Origin: an uncultured Veillonella sp.
GTDB lineage: Bacteria; Bacillota; Negativicutes; Veillonellales; Veillonellaceae
Assembly (NCBI RefSeq): GCF_937981445.1
Contig: NZ_CALJON010000058.1
Location: 1-60,327 of the forward strand
DNA: 60,327 bases
Direction: 5' to 3'
How positions within the stretch are numbered: position 1 is the first letter of the stretch; each line of letters begins with the position of its first letter. Under the pieces are notes generated by a model that saw only the letters and a list, made by a program, of their open reading frames with translations, had not been told where the DNA came from and searched no databases. This document shows positions 16,635 to 25,746 of the stretch, piece by piece. The translations under genes and the position numbers were made by a program.

Positions 16635-17295
16635 TTAAGCGTCTTTTTTGCTTAAGCCTTTTTTCAATAAAGCTAAGCCTACAACAGCCACTACACATAC
16701 AATCTTAAAGATTAATGTAGTAGTTTCGTTGAAATAGTCCATTACATAGTGGTCAGCGTGAATCATTTCGCCACCGATCCAACCTAAGATACCACCACCG
16801 AAGTACAGAATTACAGGGTATTTATCAATAAGGTTTACGAATAAGCGGCTACCCCAGATAATAAGTGGTACAGTTACTAAAATCCCCACTAATACCAAGC
16901 CCATATGGCCTTGTGCAGCACCAACAACGCCAATTACATTGTCAATACTCATGATGCCGTCCGCAATAATAATCGTCATAATAGCACCACTTAAGTTGCT
17001 CTTAGCTTCAATATTGTGTTCTCCGCTAGAATCGGCCATCAATCCAAAGTAATAATACACCGCCCACTAAGTGAAGTCCTGGTATATTGTTAATCGCTTC
17101 CACAAACAAGAATGCCAAGATAAGGCGTAATCCAATCGCCCCAGCAGTCCCCCAGAAGATAGCTTGCTTTCTATGGTTTGGCTCTAAGTTTTTAGCCGCC
17201 ATACCAATTACAATCGCGTTATCACCGGCTAATAAAATGTCAATAACAATGATTTTAAATAATGCAAGCAAACCTGCTAACGTAAATAGTTCCAA
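16635..17295 (-). pseudogene. TerC/YjbE-family membrane protein, frameshifted
   Basis: Two overlapping frames together make one TerC-family protein of about 220 aa. Frame 1 from TTG 17295 (GGAGG 10 nt upstream) gives the first three helices: LLALFKIIVIDILLAGDNAI with the conserved D-x-L-L-A-G-D-N, to GGVLLLWI. Frame 2 resumes at LMADSSGEHN and carries the second IADGIMSIDNVIGV half to the end at 16635. At the junction (about 17,040-17,050) the expected residues after LLLWI are missing; an 11-bp deletion between two ATTG tetranucleotides would produce exactly this. Relatives are thought to export manganese or other metals. With the shift the protein would end after 89 residues. Confidence 0.82.
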
Positions 17296-17608
17296 TTATG
17301 CATAACCTCCAATAATGTCTTTTAAACACAATAATCTCTTTATAAATTAATAAAAAGCTCCAAAACTCTATAAAATACAGAGAAATTAGCTTCTTATATA
17401 TTATATCTAAAATATTCTAACTAATCAATTAATTATTTTAAAATACTAGGAATTATAACTGTAAAATCTTTGTAAAGAAAGACTATGTCTTAACTCATTC
17501 TTTTTAACATATATACCTAACAATATATCTCGAACGACACAATCTCTCTCTAACAATATATACTAATTTTCAGTATAATAGAAATAGAATTTTAAACAAG
17601 GAGATTAT
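17296..17608. other. Divergent promoter region of TerC and MATE genes
   Basis: Some 310 bp, AT-rich. On the minus strand, about 60-100 bp before the TerC start, AAGCT/AGCTTTTT with inner CTCT/AGAG forms a loose terminator-like hairpin (about 17,350-17,395). I looked for the manganese yybP-ykoY aptamer often found before such genes and did not find its conserved core. On the plus strand TATAAT at about 17,573 is a likely -10 for the MATE gene. Confidence 0.4.
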
Positions 17609-18970
17609 ATGGAACCTACATTTACATTATCGAGCAAAATACTTCGTTTTATCAGACTGAGCATCCCCATTATTATTACTCAATTTTCTTTAATGGCCGG
17701 TGCATTTATTTCCATATTACTAACCGGACAATACAGTACAATACACTTGGCTGGTATTTCCGTGGGCTACAATATTTGGACAGCCTCATTTTATGGGACT
17801 ATGGGCATTTTACTAGGCATATCACCAATTCTAGGTCAATTGCTAGGTGCTAAAAAGAAGGATACCATTCCTACGATTGTAGGTAATGGACTATATTTAG
17901 CCACCTTTCTTGGCATTCTTTTAATCGGGATAGGCGCACTCGGACTAAAGCCAGTACTCAATCTCTTAGACTTAGAACCTGCCGCCTATGATATTGCCAT
18001 TCAGTATATGAGTGCTATCGGTATAGCCATTATTCCCCTCTTGTGGAGCTGTATTTTACGTAATACCGTAGACTCTCACGGTTATACACATTATTCTATG
18101 ACAGTTATTTTTACTAGCTTCTTACTCAATGTCTTCCTCGACTATGGTTTGATCCTCGGCCATTTTGGCCTTCCTGCCTTAGGCGGCGTTGGCGCTGGCA
18201 TCGCTACCGCTATCTGTGCTTGGTACAATGTACTCGCCTATGTACTAATTTTATCTATTAGCAAAGCTTTTAAACACTATCGATTCTTTAGTAATTTGGG
18301 TCGTCCTATGCGAATTTATATTTTAGAACAAATTAAATTGGGCGTTCCCATTGGTTTTGCTATTTTCTGTGAAATGAGCATATTTAGCTTAGCCGCTTTA
18401 TTAATGGCCTATTACGGCACTAATATTATTGCCGCCCATCAAGCAGCCATTAGCTTTACCAACTTATTCTATGGCTTCCCTCTTAGTATCAGTATTGCCT
18501 GCACCATTGCAGTATCTTATGAAGTGGGCGCCAAACGATATAAAGATGCCCGCACCTATGCTTATATTGCGCGGATCATGGCCATTATCATTGCTATTTT
18601 AATCTGCTCTTACAGTTTTACCCACTTACATGAAATTGCTGGCTATTATACATCTGATCCATCTATGATTCAACTTATCGGCAGTTTCCTATCCTATGCA
18701 GTATTCTTCTCCGTTATTGATGCCTTTGGTACACCATTACAAGGCGTTCTTCGAGGGTATAAAGATGTTAAAATCGTCTCTGCCATTGCTATTTCCTGTT
18801 ATTGGGGCGTCAGCGTGCCAGTAGTGGCCCTCTTTACCTATGTATTTGACTACGGCCCTTATGGCATTTGGGTTGGTCTATTAAGCAGTGTTGCTGCCGC
18901 TGGCATACTCTATACGTGGCGTACTTGGTACATTCAATACCGCCGCTATAAAATAAGCCCTAATTTATAG
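17609..18970 (+). CDS. MATE-family multidrug/toxin efflux transporter
   Basis: 453 aa with twelve predicted hydrophobic segments in two halves: IRLSIPIIITQFSLMAGAFI with the early Gln/Phe pattern of the family, AGISVGYNIWTASFYGTMGI, and the second half beginning at the homologous KLGVPIGFAIFCEMSIFSLA. It probably exchanges Na+ or H+ for cationic compounds in the inner membrane; the substrate is not predictable. AAGGAG precedes ATG 17609. It appears monocistronic, ending at a GC-rich hairpin. The final codons are duplicated past the stop. Confidence 0.92.
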   Translation: MEPTFTLSSKILRFIRLSIPIIITQFSLMAGAFISILLTGQYSTIHLAGISVGYNIWTASFYGTMGILLGISPILGQLLGAKKKDTIPTIVGNGLYLATFLGILLIGIGALGLKPVLNLLDLEPAAYDIAIQYMSAIGIAIIPLLWSCILRNTVDSHGYTHYSMTVIFTSFLLNVFLDYGLILGHFGLPALGGVGAGIATAICAWYNVLAYVLILSISKAFKHYRFFSNLGRPMRIYILEQIKLGVPIGFAIFCEMSIFSLAALLMAYYGTNIIAAHQAAISFTNLFYGFPLSISIACTIAVSYEVGAKRYKDARTYAYIARIMAIIIAILICSYSFTHLHEIAGYYTSDPSMIQLIGSFLSYAVFFSVIDAFGTPLQGVLRGYKDVKIVSAIAISCYWGVSVPVVALFTYVFDYGPYGIWVGLLSSVAAAGILYTWRTWYIQYRRYKISPNL

Positions 18971-19003
18971 TTGTAAAATAAGCCCTAATATATAGTTATA
19001 AAA
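18950..19003 (+). repeat. 25-bp duplication of the MATE gene 3' end
   Basis: AAAATAAGCCCTAATTTATAG, the last codons plus stop, is followed by a second copy (AAAATAAGCCCTAATATATAG) and the start of a third (AAAATAGGCTC) that merges into the terminator stem. Confidence 0.9.
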
Positions 19004-19036
19004 TAGGCTCTTCCTTAATGTCGAGTTAAGAGCCTA
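19004..19036 (+). terminator. Terminator of the MATE gene
   Basis: Nine-bp stem TAGGCTCTT/AAGAGCCTA (19004-19012 with 19028-19036), 34 bp past the stop. The T tail is modest (CGCTTTATAT). Confidence 0.75.
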
Positions 19037-19132
19037 CGCTTTATATCAAATGTATTAAATGTATGAAATGTGTTAAATCTATTAAATGTATAAAATATAT
19101 CAAAATAGTATCTAACATGTAAGGAGACTTTT

Positions 19133-20179
19133 ATGAAACTAACTACCACTCATATGCTATCCTTTGCCTCAGATTATATGGAAGGTGCGCATCCTGCCCT
19201 CCTCGAAAAACTCACAGTCACTAATATGGAGCAAAGCGCTGGTTATGGTCTAGATGAATATTCTACTTCTGCCAAAGAGAAAATCAAGAGTGCCTGCAAT
19301 GTGCCAAATGGTGAAGTCTACTTTCTCGTCGGTGGCACACAAACTAATGCCCTTGTTATTAAGAGCTTACTCTCAAGCTACGAAGGCGTTATTGCAGCTG
19401 ATACGGGGCATATTAGTACCCACGAAGCTGGTGCCATCGAGCTGGGAGGCCATAAAGTATTAACGCTTCCTCATACGTATGGTAAAATATCAGCCACACA
19501 AATCACAAAGCTCATGGAGACTTATTGGAATGATGAAAATCATGATCATATAGTAAAACCTGGTATGGTATATATTTCACAGCCTACAGAGTACGGTACG
19601 CTCTACAGCCTCGAGGAATTAACGGCTATCCACAAAGTCTGCGAAAACTATAAACTGCCCCTCTATATTGATGGTGCGCGTCTTGCCTACGCATTAAGCT
19701 GCCCTGAGAACGATGTTACACTAGAGGATTTAGGTCGTCTTTGCGATGCCTTTTACATAGGTGGCACAAAATGCGGTGCTCTCTTTGGTGAAGCATTAGT
19801 ATTTACTAAAGCCAATACTGTGCCTCACTTCTTTACTATTATCAAACAAAATGGTGCCTTACTCGCTAAAGGCCGTCTCTTAGGGCTCCAATTTGATATT
19901 TTATTTACCAATAATTTATACGAAACAATCGGGCAACACGGCACAGCTATGGCAAGAAAACTTCGCATAGCATTACAAAATAAAAACTATACCTTAGCCT
20001 TTCCATCCCCTACAAATCAGATTTTTGTTACCTTAACGAATGAAGCCTATGACCAACTCACCAAACATTGCGCTGTAAGCTTCTGGGAACGAATCGATGA
20101 AAATCATGTTATTATTCGACTTGCCACCAGTTGGGCTACTAACGAAGACGATGTAGATGCGTTGATTGGGTTGTTGTAG
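19133..20179 (+). CDS. Low-specificity L-threonine aldolase family (PLP)
   Basis: 348 aa. Fold-type I PLP enzyme of the threonine aldolase/beta-eliminating lyase group: FASDYMEGAHPALLEKL at the start, FLVGGTQTNALVIK, the TGHISTHEAGAIE active-site loop, the pyridine-binding Asp180 in YIDGARLAYA and Schiff-base Lys213 in YIGGTKCGALFGE. It cleaves L-threonine and allo-threonine to glycine and acetaldehyde; a related amino-acid lyase activity cannot be excluded. AAGGAGA precedes the ATG. Monocistronic between two terminators. Confidence 0.88.
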   Translation: MKLTTTHMLSFASDYMEGAHPALLEKLTVTNMEQSAGYGLDEYSTSAKEKIKSACNVPNGEVYFLVGGTQTNALVIKSLLSSYEGVIAADTGHISTHEAGAIELGGHKVLTLPHTYGKISATQITKLMETYWNDENHDHIVKPGMVYISQPTEYGTLYSLEELTAIHKVCENYKLPLYIDGARLAYALSCPENDVTLEDLGRLCDAFYIGGTKCGALFGEALVFTKANTVPHFFTIIKQNGALLAKGRLLGLQFDILFTNNLYETIGQHGTAMARKLRIALQNKNYTLAFPSPTNQIFVTLTNEAYDQLTKHCAVSFWERIDENHVIIRLATSWATNEDDVDALIGLL

Positions 20180-20260
20180 AAAAGGTGTCATAAGAGTATA
20201 TACCCTTATATGATGTAACGCCATAGTTAGGTGATGTAATTCCATAGTTAGGGAATACAG

Positions 20261-20307
20261 AAAAAGACTGTTATGAGATGATAATTTCATTTCACAACAG
20301 TCTTTTT
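20261..20307. terminator. Bidirectional terminator, threonine aldolase versus second adhesin
   Basis: AAAAAGACTGTT/AACAGTCTTTTT (20261-20272 with 20296-20307) plus an inner ATGA/TCAT. T tails are present in both directions. Just before it, a 22-bp tandem duplication (GATGTAA-N5-ATAGTTAGG) occupies 20,214-20,252. Confidence 0.9.
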
Positions 20308-20369
20308 ATTTATTAACTATTAAGTTTTAAAATCAGTAATTATCTACACGTTAATTACCTATGTTCTAA

Positions 20370-22040
20370 TTAGCGATTAGTAATTAATGCTTCTAATTTA
20401 GCTAAACGTTCGTTTAATGCTGCATTTTCTGCTTTAACAGTGTCTACTTCACTAGCTTTCGCTTTTAATGCATCAATGTCTTGACCTTGTTTTTCTAATT
20501 CGGATACTAATTCAGCCTTGCTTAATCCTTCATAAGGAGAGGATTGACCAAAACGTACGGATAATCCTGCATTGTACATATTATCAGAGTTACCTACAGC
20601 CGTACCAAAGCTGAACATCAAGTTTTCATTAGGACGATAGAATGCACCTACTGCAGCAGCTTGTTCATTTTTGTAGGAACCAAAACCAGCAGCGAAAGTC
20701 AATTTAGAGTCATCGTCAAAATCAAGTGGATGTAAACCAGCTAAGGCAGCTGCACCAGCACCAACTTTGTTTACTTCTTTACCTAAACGATCCACTCTCG
20801 TATTTAAACCAGAAATCGCATTGCTTTGGCTATCAAAGCGGTCATTTAAATCAGAAATGGCATTGGTGTTGTTAGTTACACGGCCGTCTAAGTCATTAAT
20901 GGATTTAGTATTGTCAGATACGCGGTCGCCTAAATCCTTAATTTCTCTGTCATGCTGTTCAATAGTGTCTTTCTGATTATTAACTATTTCTTTAATATTG
21001 TTAATCTCAGTAGTATTAGTAGAACCAGAAGTCTTAATATCATTAATTTGGTTTTCTATAGTATCAACACGCCCAGTTAATTCTACTACTTGTCCATCAA
21101 CTACAGTTAATCGGTTATCTACAGACTTTAATTGAGCAACGTTGACTGCATCGGTATCAGCACTACCAGCTGCTACATGAACGATTTGGCGAGTCTCATC
21201 ATCATTCCCCACAGAAACTGCACTTAATGAACCTTTTACTGTAGATACAATACTGGCTTTATCATCCTTACTCGCTTTACTAGAGGCATAAACTTCTGTT
21301 GTTACAGGTGTAGAAACCTTTTTAGGATGATAAGGAACCAATTCTCCCAATACAGGAGTTTCACTCGTAGTTACTTCAGGTGTTCCCTCAAAAATCAACC
21401 CATTACGATTCGCTATAGATTTACTGCCAAGTGCTACACCATCAGCAACTTGATCAGCTATTGAACTTAAACCAATAGCTATAGATTTAGAGTTAGCCTT
21501 AGTATCAGTGCCTAACGCGATACTTTGCAAAGCTGTAGTAGCATTAAGCCCAATAGCAATGCCTTCTTTACCAAGCTTAGCACTCGCATTATGTCCAATA
21601 ACAATACTGTCCATCGTTTGCGCATTTACATTAGTACCAATCCCCACAGAAGATAGACCATGGACCACATCACTGCCAATACCAATTCCATGGTTCGTCG
21701 CTCCAATAGCCGCTTGCACGCGATTACCAATGGAAATATTTTCTGGACGTAAGTTATCATACGTTTCATCTTTTCGCCCCGTGTAAACATTGTTCCCAAT
21801 AGCTATGCCATCATTTTTAGCAACAGCATCATTACCAATCGCAATTGAACCTATTTCTGCTGGATTGGCGGCATCAACTTTTTCTGCGACTACATTATTA
21901 CCAATTGCAACTGCTCCATCGTGGGCTTTAGCAGTATCACCTAACGTTACAGCTTGCGCCTGCACCGCCGTGGCCACGCTAGCTACCATCAAAGTAGACA
22001 TTACTAAGGATTTTAACATACGTTTCTTACTTTGTTTCAT
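20370..22040 (-). CDS. Trimeric autotransporter adhesin (YadA-like)
   Basis: 556 aa, intact. A conventional signal peptide (MKQSKKRMLKSLVMSTLMVA, ending VQAQA), without the extended region of the first adhesin, is followed by a beta-roll head (about 35-215) of AIGNN and SIAIG repeats, a linker, a neck (SADTDAVNVAQLKSV at about 293) and a coiled-coil stalk with NNTNAISDLNDR-type heptads. The YadA anchor (about 415-497) shows VGAGAAALAGLHPLDF, FAAGFGSYKNEQAAAVGAFY and ends LSVRFG. Another 58 residues of charged coiled coil follow the barrel, so the usual terminal aromatic is internal. Expected role: surface adhesion and biofilm formation. GAAGGTG precedes the ATG. Confidence 0.93.
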   Translation of the reverse strand: MKQSKKRMLKSLVMSTLMVASVATAVQAQAVTLGDTAKAHDGAVAIGNNVVAEKVDAANPAEIGSIAIGNDAVAKNDGIAIGNNVYTGRKDETYDNLRPENISIGNRVQAAIGATNHGIGIGSDVVHGLSSVGIGTNVNAQTMDSIVIGHNASAKLGKEGIAIGLNATTALQSIALGTDTKANSKSIAIGLSSIADQVADGVALGSKSIANRNGLIFEGTPEVTTSETPVLGELVPYHPKKVSTPVTTEVYASSKASKDDKASIVSTVKGSLSAVSVGNDDETRQIVHVAAGSADTDAVNVAQLKSVDNRLTVVDGQVVELTGRVDTIENQINDIKTSGSTNTTEINNIKEIVNNQKDTIEQHDREIKDLGDRVSDNTKSINDLDGRVTNNTNAISDLNDRFDSQSNAISGLNTRVDRLGKEVNKVGAGAAALAGLHPLDFDDDSKLTFAAGFGSYKNEQAAAVGAFYRPNENLMFSFGTAVGNSDNMYNAGLSVRFGQSSPYEGLSKAELVSELEKQGQDIDALKAKASEVDTVKAENAALNERLAKLEALITNR

Positions 22041-22621
22041 ATTACAACACCTTCATCTAACAACACATCTTTAACACTCTGTCATAGTATGGTTATATCA
22101 ATATGCCACGCCCCCTAAGATATAGTGGAAAATTATTTAACAGATGATACATCCGCACTACAACTCAACTCAATTTCATTTCATAGCATCATTTTTCAAT
22201 ATTTTTGATATCAATAATATTGCGTCTTTATAAAATAAAATTCATATATGATTCATCATCATATTAATCATAATAAAACTTGTCAAGTATATCATCAATA
22301 ACTTTTATGATTGATTGAATGTAAAATTCATATTTTTTAATATTTTTAGAAAAATAAACTAAAATTTATCATTATCACTTTAATTTAATTTTAAAATATT
22401 TAAAATTAACCATTAAATAAGCTAAACAAATGTTGTTAACACCATAATCCATAGGCATTTTTACGTATTATACATACTAGCACGTTCTCAATAAAAACTA
22501 TATATGAAAAACTTAACTATGTATAATTTTATTCTTCTTGAAAAATTAAATTATTTTAACAGTACGAAAAATCCTTATATCTCTATAAACTTATATCACA
22601 ATTATACTATTCTATAAATAA
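22041..22621. other. Long AT-rich upstream region of the second adhesin
   Basis: About 580 bp between the adhesin start and the terminator of the YjbR-like gene. I see no ORF with a ribosome site and no RNA gene. Its size and composition parallel the gap upstream of the first adhesin, so distant regulatory sites are possible. Confidence 0.4.
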
Positions 22622-22648
22622 AAAACAGGCTCTATGCGAGCCTGTTTT
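22622..22648 (-). terminator. Terminator of the MmcQ/YjbR-like gene
   Basis: Perfect 11-bp stem AAAACAGGCTC/GAGCCTGTTTT (5-nt loop), T-rich tail on the minus strand, directly behind the stop at 22651. Confidence 0.92.
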
Positions 22649-22650
22649 CT

Positions 22651-23304
22651 CTACGATTCAACTAACTTATAACTTTTATCAATCATGGTTTTTACCATGT
22701 TTAGTGATATATCCTTATGAAGCATAATGGTAATCCAATGTTTCTTATTCATATGATAAGCCGGAAAGAAGGTCTTTTGGTCTATATATTGAGCCACTGA
22801 CGGAGGATTGATTTTAACATTTAAAACCTCTACTACTTCTTCACCTTTTAAGCCTAAGGAAGTTGCTGGTATATTCATCATAATGGCGTACCATTTTTGT
22901 TTCTTAGTAGTTTTAAATGTCAGAAATTTAGGATATTTTTTCCACGGCGATTCAGGAATTGTACCATAAGTATCCATCATATATTGAACAAGCCCTTGCT
23001 TTATATCTTTAAAATCAAAGCATTGACCCAGTATATACTGTACTAATTGCTCCACTTCATGACGCACACTCATTACAAAGGGGCCATCGCTGCTAGGAAT
23101 TTCGAGCAATGTATAAGGCTCTTTAGTACCACTATCTACGACCTTAACGTCTATTTCCGCATCAGTAAAGCTAACTTGAGCCTCAAAGGCTCCCTTCGCT
23201 AATAATGTAGTGTAATAAAATACACCTTCATGACAAGTACAGCCAACCCCCTGTGCCTTATGGGCATTTAATTCATAATTGACTAATTGTTCTTTAAACA
23301 GCAT
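22651..23304 (-). CDS. MmcQ/YjbR-family protein
   Basis: 217 aa. The N-terminal half (to about 110) is a specific extension; the C-terminal 100 residues fit the YjbR/MmcQ double-wing fold: YGTIPESPWKKYPKFLTFKT, KWYAIMMNIPATSLGL, VEVLNVKINP, TFFPAYHMNKKHWITIML and the closing LVES. The fold is DNA-binding-like, but the function is unestablished. GAAGGCG precedes the ATG. It has its own terminator and no evident operon partner. Confidence 0.82.
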   Translation of the reverse strand: MLFKEQLVNYELNAHKAQGVGCTCHEGVFYYTTLLAKGAFEAQVSFTDAEIDVKVVDSGTKEPYTLLEIPSSDGPFVMSVRHEVEQLVQYILGQCFDFKDIKQGLVQYMMDTYGTIPESPWKKYPKFLTFKTTKKQKWYAIMMNIPATSLGLKGEEVVEVLNVKINPPSVAQYIDQKTFFPAYHMNKKHWITIMLHKDISLNMVKTMIDKSYKLVES

Positions 23305-23349
23305 GGTATCGCCTTCATTTCATCCCAAAAGTTATGACTTCTGCACAAG

Positions 23350-23500
23350 TGCGCCTTTTCATCAACATAAAGAGTCTAGTTCTTTTATAGATAATGTCTC
23401 TTTCTTTAATAGAGAACGTCGCTTTCCTGAACATAGAGCGCAATTTAGAACCTCTATTTATCCAATATAAAGCGTCTATTTCTTCAACATAGAACGCATC
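23350..23500 (-). repeat. Degenerate copies of the surE 3' end
   Basis: The coding end CGTTCTATGTTGAAGAAATAG recurs in decaying form three to four times past the stop (for example CGCTCTATGTTCAGGAAAGC and TTCTCTATTAAAGAAAGAG on the minus strand), spaced about 25-50 bp. Confidence 0.6.
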
Positions 23501-24237
23501 ATGTGCGTGCCTGCTTCATCCTGCTGTTTCCAAGTAAGCGCTACTACAGTAATTTTATTTTCTTTTATAGCCATTACATCCGTCGGGGTCTCTTCTGGGA
23601 TAAAAGCAAGTCGCCCACCAATCCAAAAATACGCACGCCCCTTACGATCTTCCCGTTCATCAATAATGTCCACATAATGTTGCATCCCTTGATCGAGTAC
23701 TTCTACTTGATCCCAGCCAATAGGGCCTTCTTTAGAGAAGTTCATATTTAATAATCCTTTATATTGTTCTTCTACATAGACACGATTAATAAATTCAGCA
23801 ATAAATGGTGTTATTTCACGGCCTCGCTCTTGACTGTAGCGCTCAACTGATATAGCTAAGGCCGGCACTTTATAAAACATTGCTTCCATGGCTGCACTTA
23901 CTGTGCCAGAGTATAGGGCGTCAGACCCCAAATTGAATCCATCATTTACACCTGACACAACGAGATCAGGCATGTCATCTTTTAATAAGTGATACAAAGC
24001 CAGTTTCATGCAATCTGTCGGTGTTCCTGATACGGCAATGCACTGAGGATTTGCCTCTGGGTCACGGGTTACTTTAAATGTGCGCACTGGGTCCTGTATT
24101 GTAATCGAATGTGACTTAGCACTCTGTTCCCGTTCAGGAGCCACAATGGTAACTCGGTGGTGTTTTGCTAATTCCGCCGCCAAATCACGAATTCCTTTAG
24201 CGCGAAATCCATCATCGTTAGTTAGTAATATATGCAT
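23476..24237 (-). CDS. surE: 5'/3'-nucleotidase SurE
   Basis: 253 aa from ATG 24237 (MHILLTNDDGF), the standard SurE start; the longer frame to 24354 runs through a terminator and is rejected. Metal ligands are visible: the Asp pair in TNDDG, Ser in REQSAKSHS and Asn in VSGVNDGFNLG; YSGTVSAAMEA follows. It is a survival-type acid phosphatase acting on nucleoside monophosphates and exopolyphosphate in the cytoplasm. AAAGGA lies 8 nt upstream. It lies just downstream of the glycosyltransferase terminator, so it needs its own promoter; a TATAAT is present about 40 bp upstream. Confidence 0.95.
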   Translation of the reverse strand: MHILLTNDDGFRAKGIRDLAAELAKHHRVTIVAPEREQSAKSHSITIQDPVRTFKVTRDPEANPQCIAVSGTPTDCMKLALYHLLKDDMPDLVVSGVNDGFNLGSDALYSGTVSAAMEAMFYKVPALAISVERYSQERGREITPFIAEFINRVYVEEQYKGLLNMNFSKEGPIGWDQVEVLDQGMQHYVDIIDEREDRKGRAYFWIGGRLAFIPEETPTDVMAIKENKITVVALTWKQQDEAGTHMMRSMLKK

Positions 24238-24297
24238 GGTGTAGTTCCTTTCTGAGATACAAAGAATATTATATGTATGATACATATATATAGAAAA

Positions 24298-24327
24298 ATG
24301 GAAAGTATCCTTCCAGATACTTTCCAT
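24298..24327 (-). terminator. Terminator of the envelope operon
   Basis: Perfect 12-bp stem ATGGAAAGTATC/GATACTTTCCAT (loop 24310-24315) with a T5 tail on the minus strand, about 105 bp after the glycosyltransferase stop. Confidence 0.92.
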
Positions 24328-24431
24328 TATAACCATAGTTGAGTAAACTATCAAATGTTTACTTCTTACTATCCTTGCTTATGTTTCAATTTTATACGTT
24401 AGCCTTACACTATGACTTAGCCAGCTTAATA

Positions 24432-25730
24432 TCATTCATGAGACTTATCTTCTTGACCGTCTTTATTGGCCATTTTATCAGTCTTCACATTACCCATGCG
24501 AGTCAATTTTACCTCGCCCAAAGCAACCCCACGGGTATGTTCTGTATGAGCCCATACTTTATCATGACGATTTAAATAGCCTAAGAATGTAACTGGCACC
24601 CAACTGTACATAAAGATAGGATATACTAAGTAGTAAAGCCAAACTTTTTTAGGTACCTTAATGCTCGCCAATACAATAAGAGGGAATAAATATTGACCAA
24701 TACCGATAATGGACCAAACCGTAACCGGTAAAATTTGATAAATAATATTCGTATAAATCGGCACATACGCATTAATATAGGTCATAATCAAATAGGCCGT
24801 GGATACTAATAAGAAATAGGGTTGACTAATTTGAATTATCCCATCTAAAATGCGAATATTGCCTTGCTTAATCCCTTCCACAAATAGTTTAGGAATATAG
24901 CGCTCACCACAGTCAAAATGCCCTTGTGCCCAACGTTTACGTTGACGCCAGGATTGCATAAAGCCCAAGGGCTTTTCATCATATACAATAGCATCATGCG
25001 CCCAAGTAGTACGCACACCATGGATTAGTAGCTTCATGGAGAACTCCATGTCTTCAGTTAAACAATTACAATCCCAACCATATTTTTTTATAATATCGGT
25101 GCGAATGCACATCCCTGTGCCACCAAGAGCGGTAGACAAACCTACATTGTATTTAGCTAAATGCCACAAATGATTTACCATCCAAAAGGCAATAGCAAAT
25201 GTACCTGCCACCCAAGTATCAGTTGGATTCTTAGCATTAAGATAGCCTTGGATTACAGGTTCCCCTAACTCTAAGTGATGATTCATTTCAAGTAAAAAGT
25301 TCGGATGTACTAAATTGTCCGCATCAAAAATAACGAAAGCATCGTAAGTGCGATCCATCTCATAAATGCGATTAAACATCCATCCCATGGCATAGCCCTT
25401 GCCTACTTCCTCATGATTAACTCGCTCATACACTGTTGCTCCGGCCGCTTCTGCCACAGCCTTTGTATTATCAGTACAATTATCAGCAACTACAAAAATA
25501 TCATAGAGATCATCAGGGTAATCTAAAATTTTTAAATTCTCCACCAACTGACCTACTACCGCTTCTTCATTATGAGCACACACAATAATGGCAAATGAGT
25601 TCTTAGGCGTATAATTCTTTTTTTCTTTCCTCCGCCACATTCCCGCTACAGCAAGGACAAAATAGTATAAAGTATAAAATACTATAATAACCTGCAAGGG
25701 AATCATGATAAGGTCAAGAATATAATCCAT
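24432..25730 (-). CDS. Membrane-bound family 2 glycosyltransferase
   Basis: 432 aa. One N-terminal membrane helix (LIMIPLQVIIVFYTLYYFVL), a GT-A domain with FVVADNCTDNT, IFDADNLVHP (D-x-D-type), LTEDMEFSMK and the processive-type QRKRWAQGH, then three to four C-terminal membrane helices. That arrangement resembles polysaccharide synthases or polyprenol-linked transferases. Product unknown. It ends the run guaB, WecG-type transferase, psd, pssA, GT2, so an envelope glycolipid or polysaccharide role is likely. The last 30 residues are highly charged. Confidence 0.88.
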   Translation of the reverse strand: MDYILDLIMIPLQVIIVFYTLYYFVLAVAGMWRRKEKKNYTPKNSFAIIVCAHNEEAVVGQLVENLKILDYPDDLYDIFVVADNCTDNTKAVAEAAGATVYERVNHEEVGKGYAMGWMFNRIYEMDRTYDAFVIFDADNLVHPNFLLEMNHHLELGEPVIQGYLNAKNPTDTWVAGTFAIAFWMVNHLWHLAKYNVGLSTALGGTGMCIRTDIIKKYGWDCNCLTEDMEFSMKLLIHGVRTTWAHDAIVYDEKPLGFMQSWRQRKRWAQGHFDCGERYIPKLFVEGIKQGNIRILDGIIQISQPYFLLVSTAYLIMTYINAYVPIYTNIIYQILPVTVWSIIGIGQYLFPLIVLASIKVPKKVWLYYLVYPIFMYSWVPVTFLGYLNRHDKVWAHTEHTRGVALGEVKLTRMGNVKTDKMANKDGQEDKSHE

Positions 25731-25746
25731 TTACGTCCTTCACCTC

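Noticed and set aside
17296..17400. yybP-ykoY manganese riboswitch before the TerC gene
   Set aside because: Such riboswitches often precede this family, but I could not find the conserved aptamer loops; only a loose hairpin is present.
24238..24354. N-terminally extended SurE start
   Set aside because: The extension reads through the terminator of the upstream operon and the canonical SurE N-terminus MHILLTNDDG begins at 24237 with a ribosome site.
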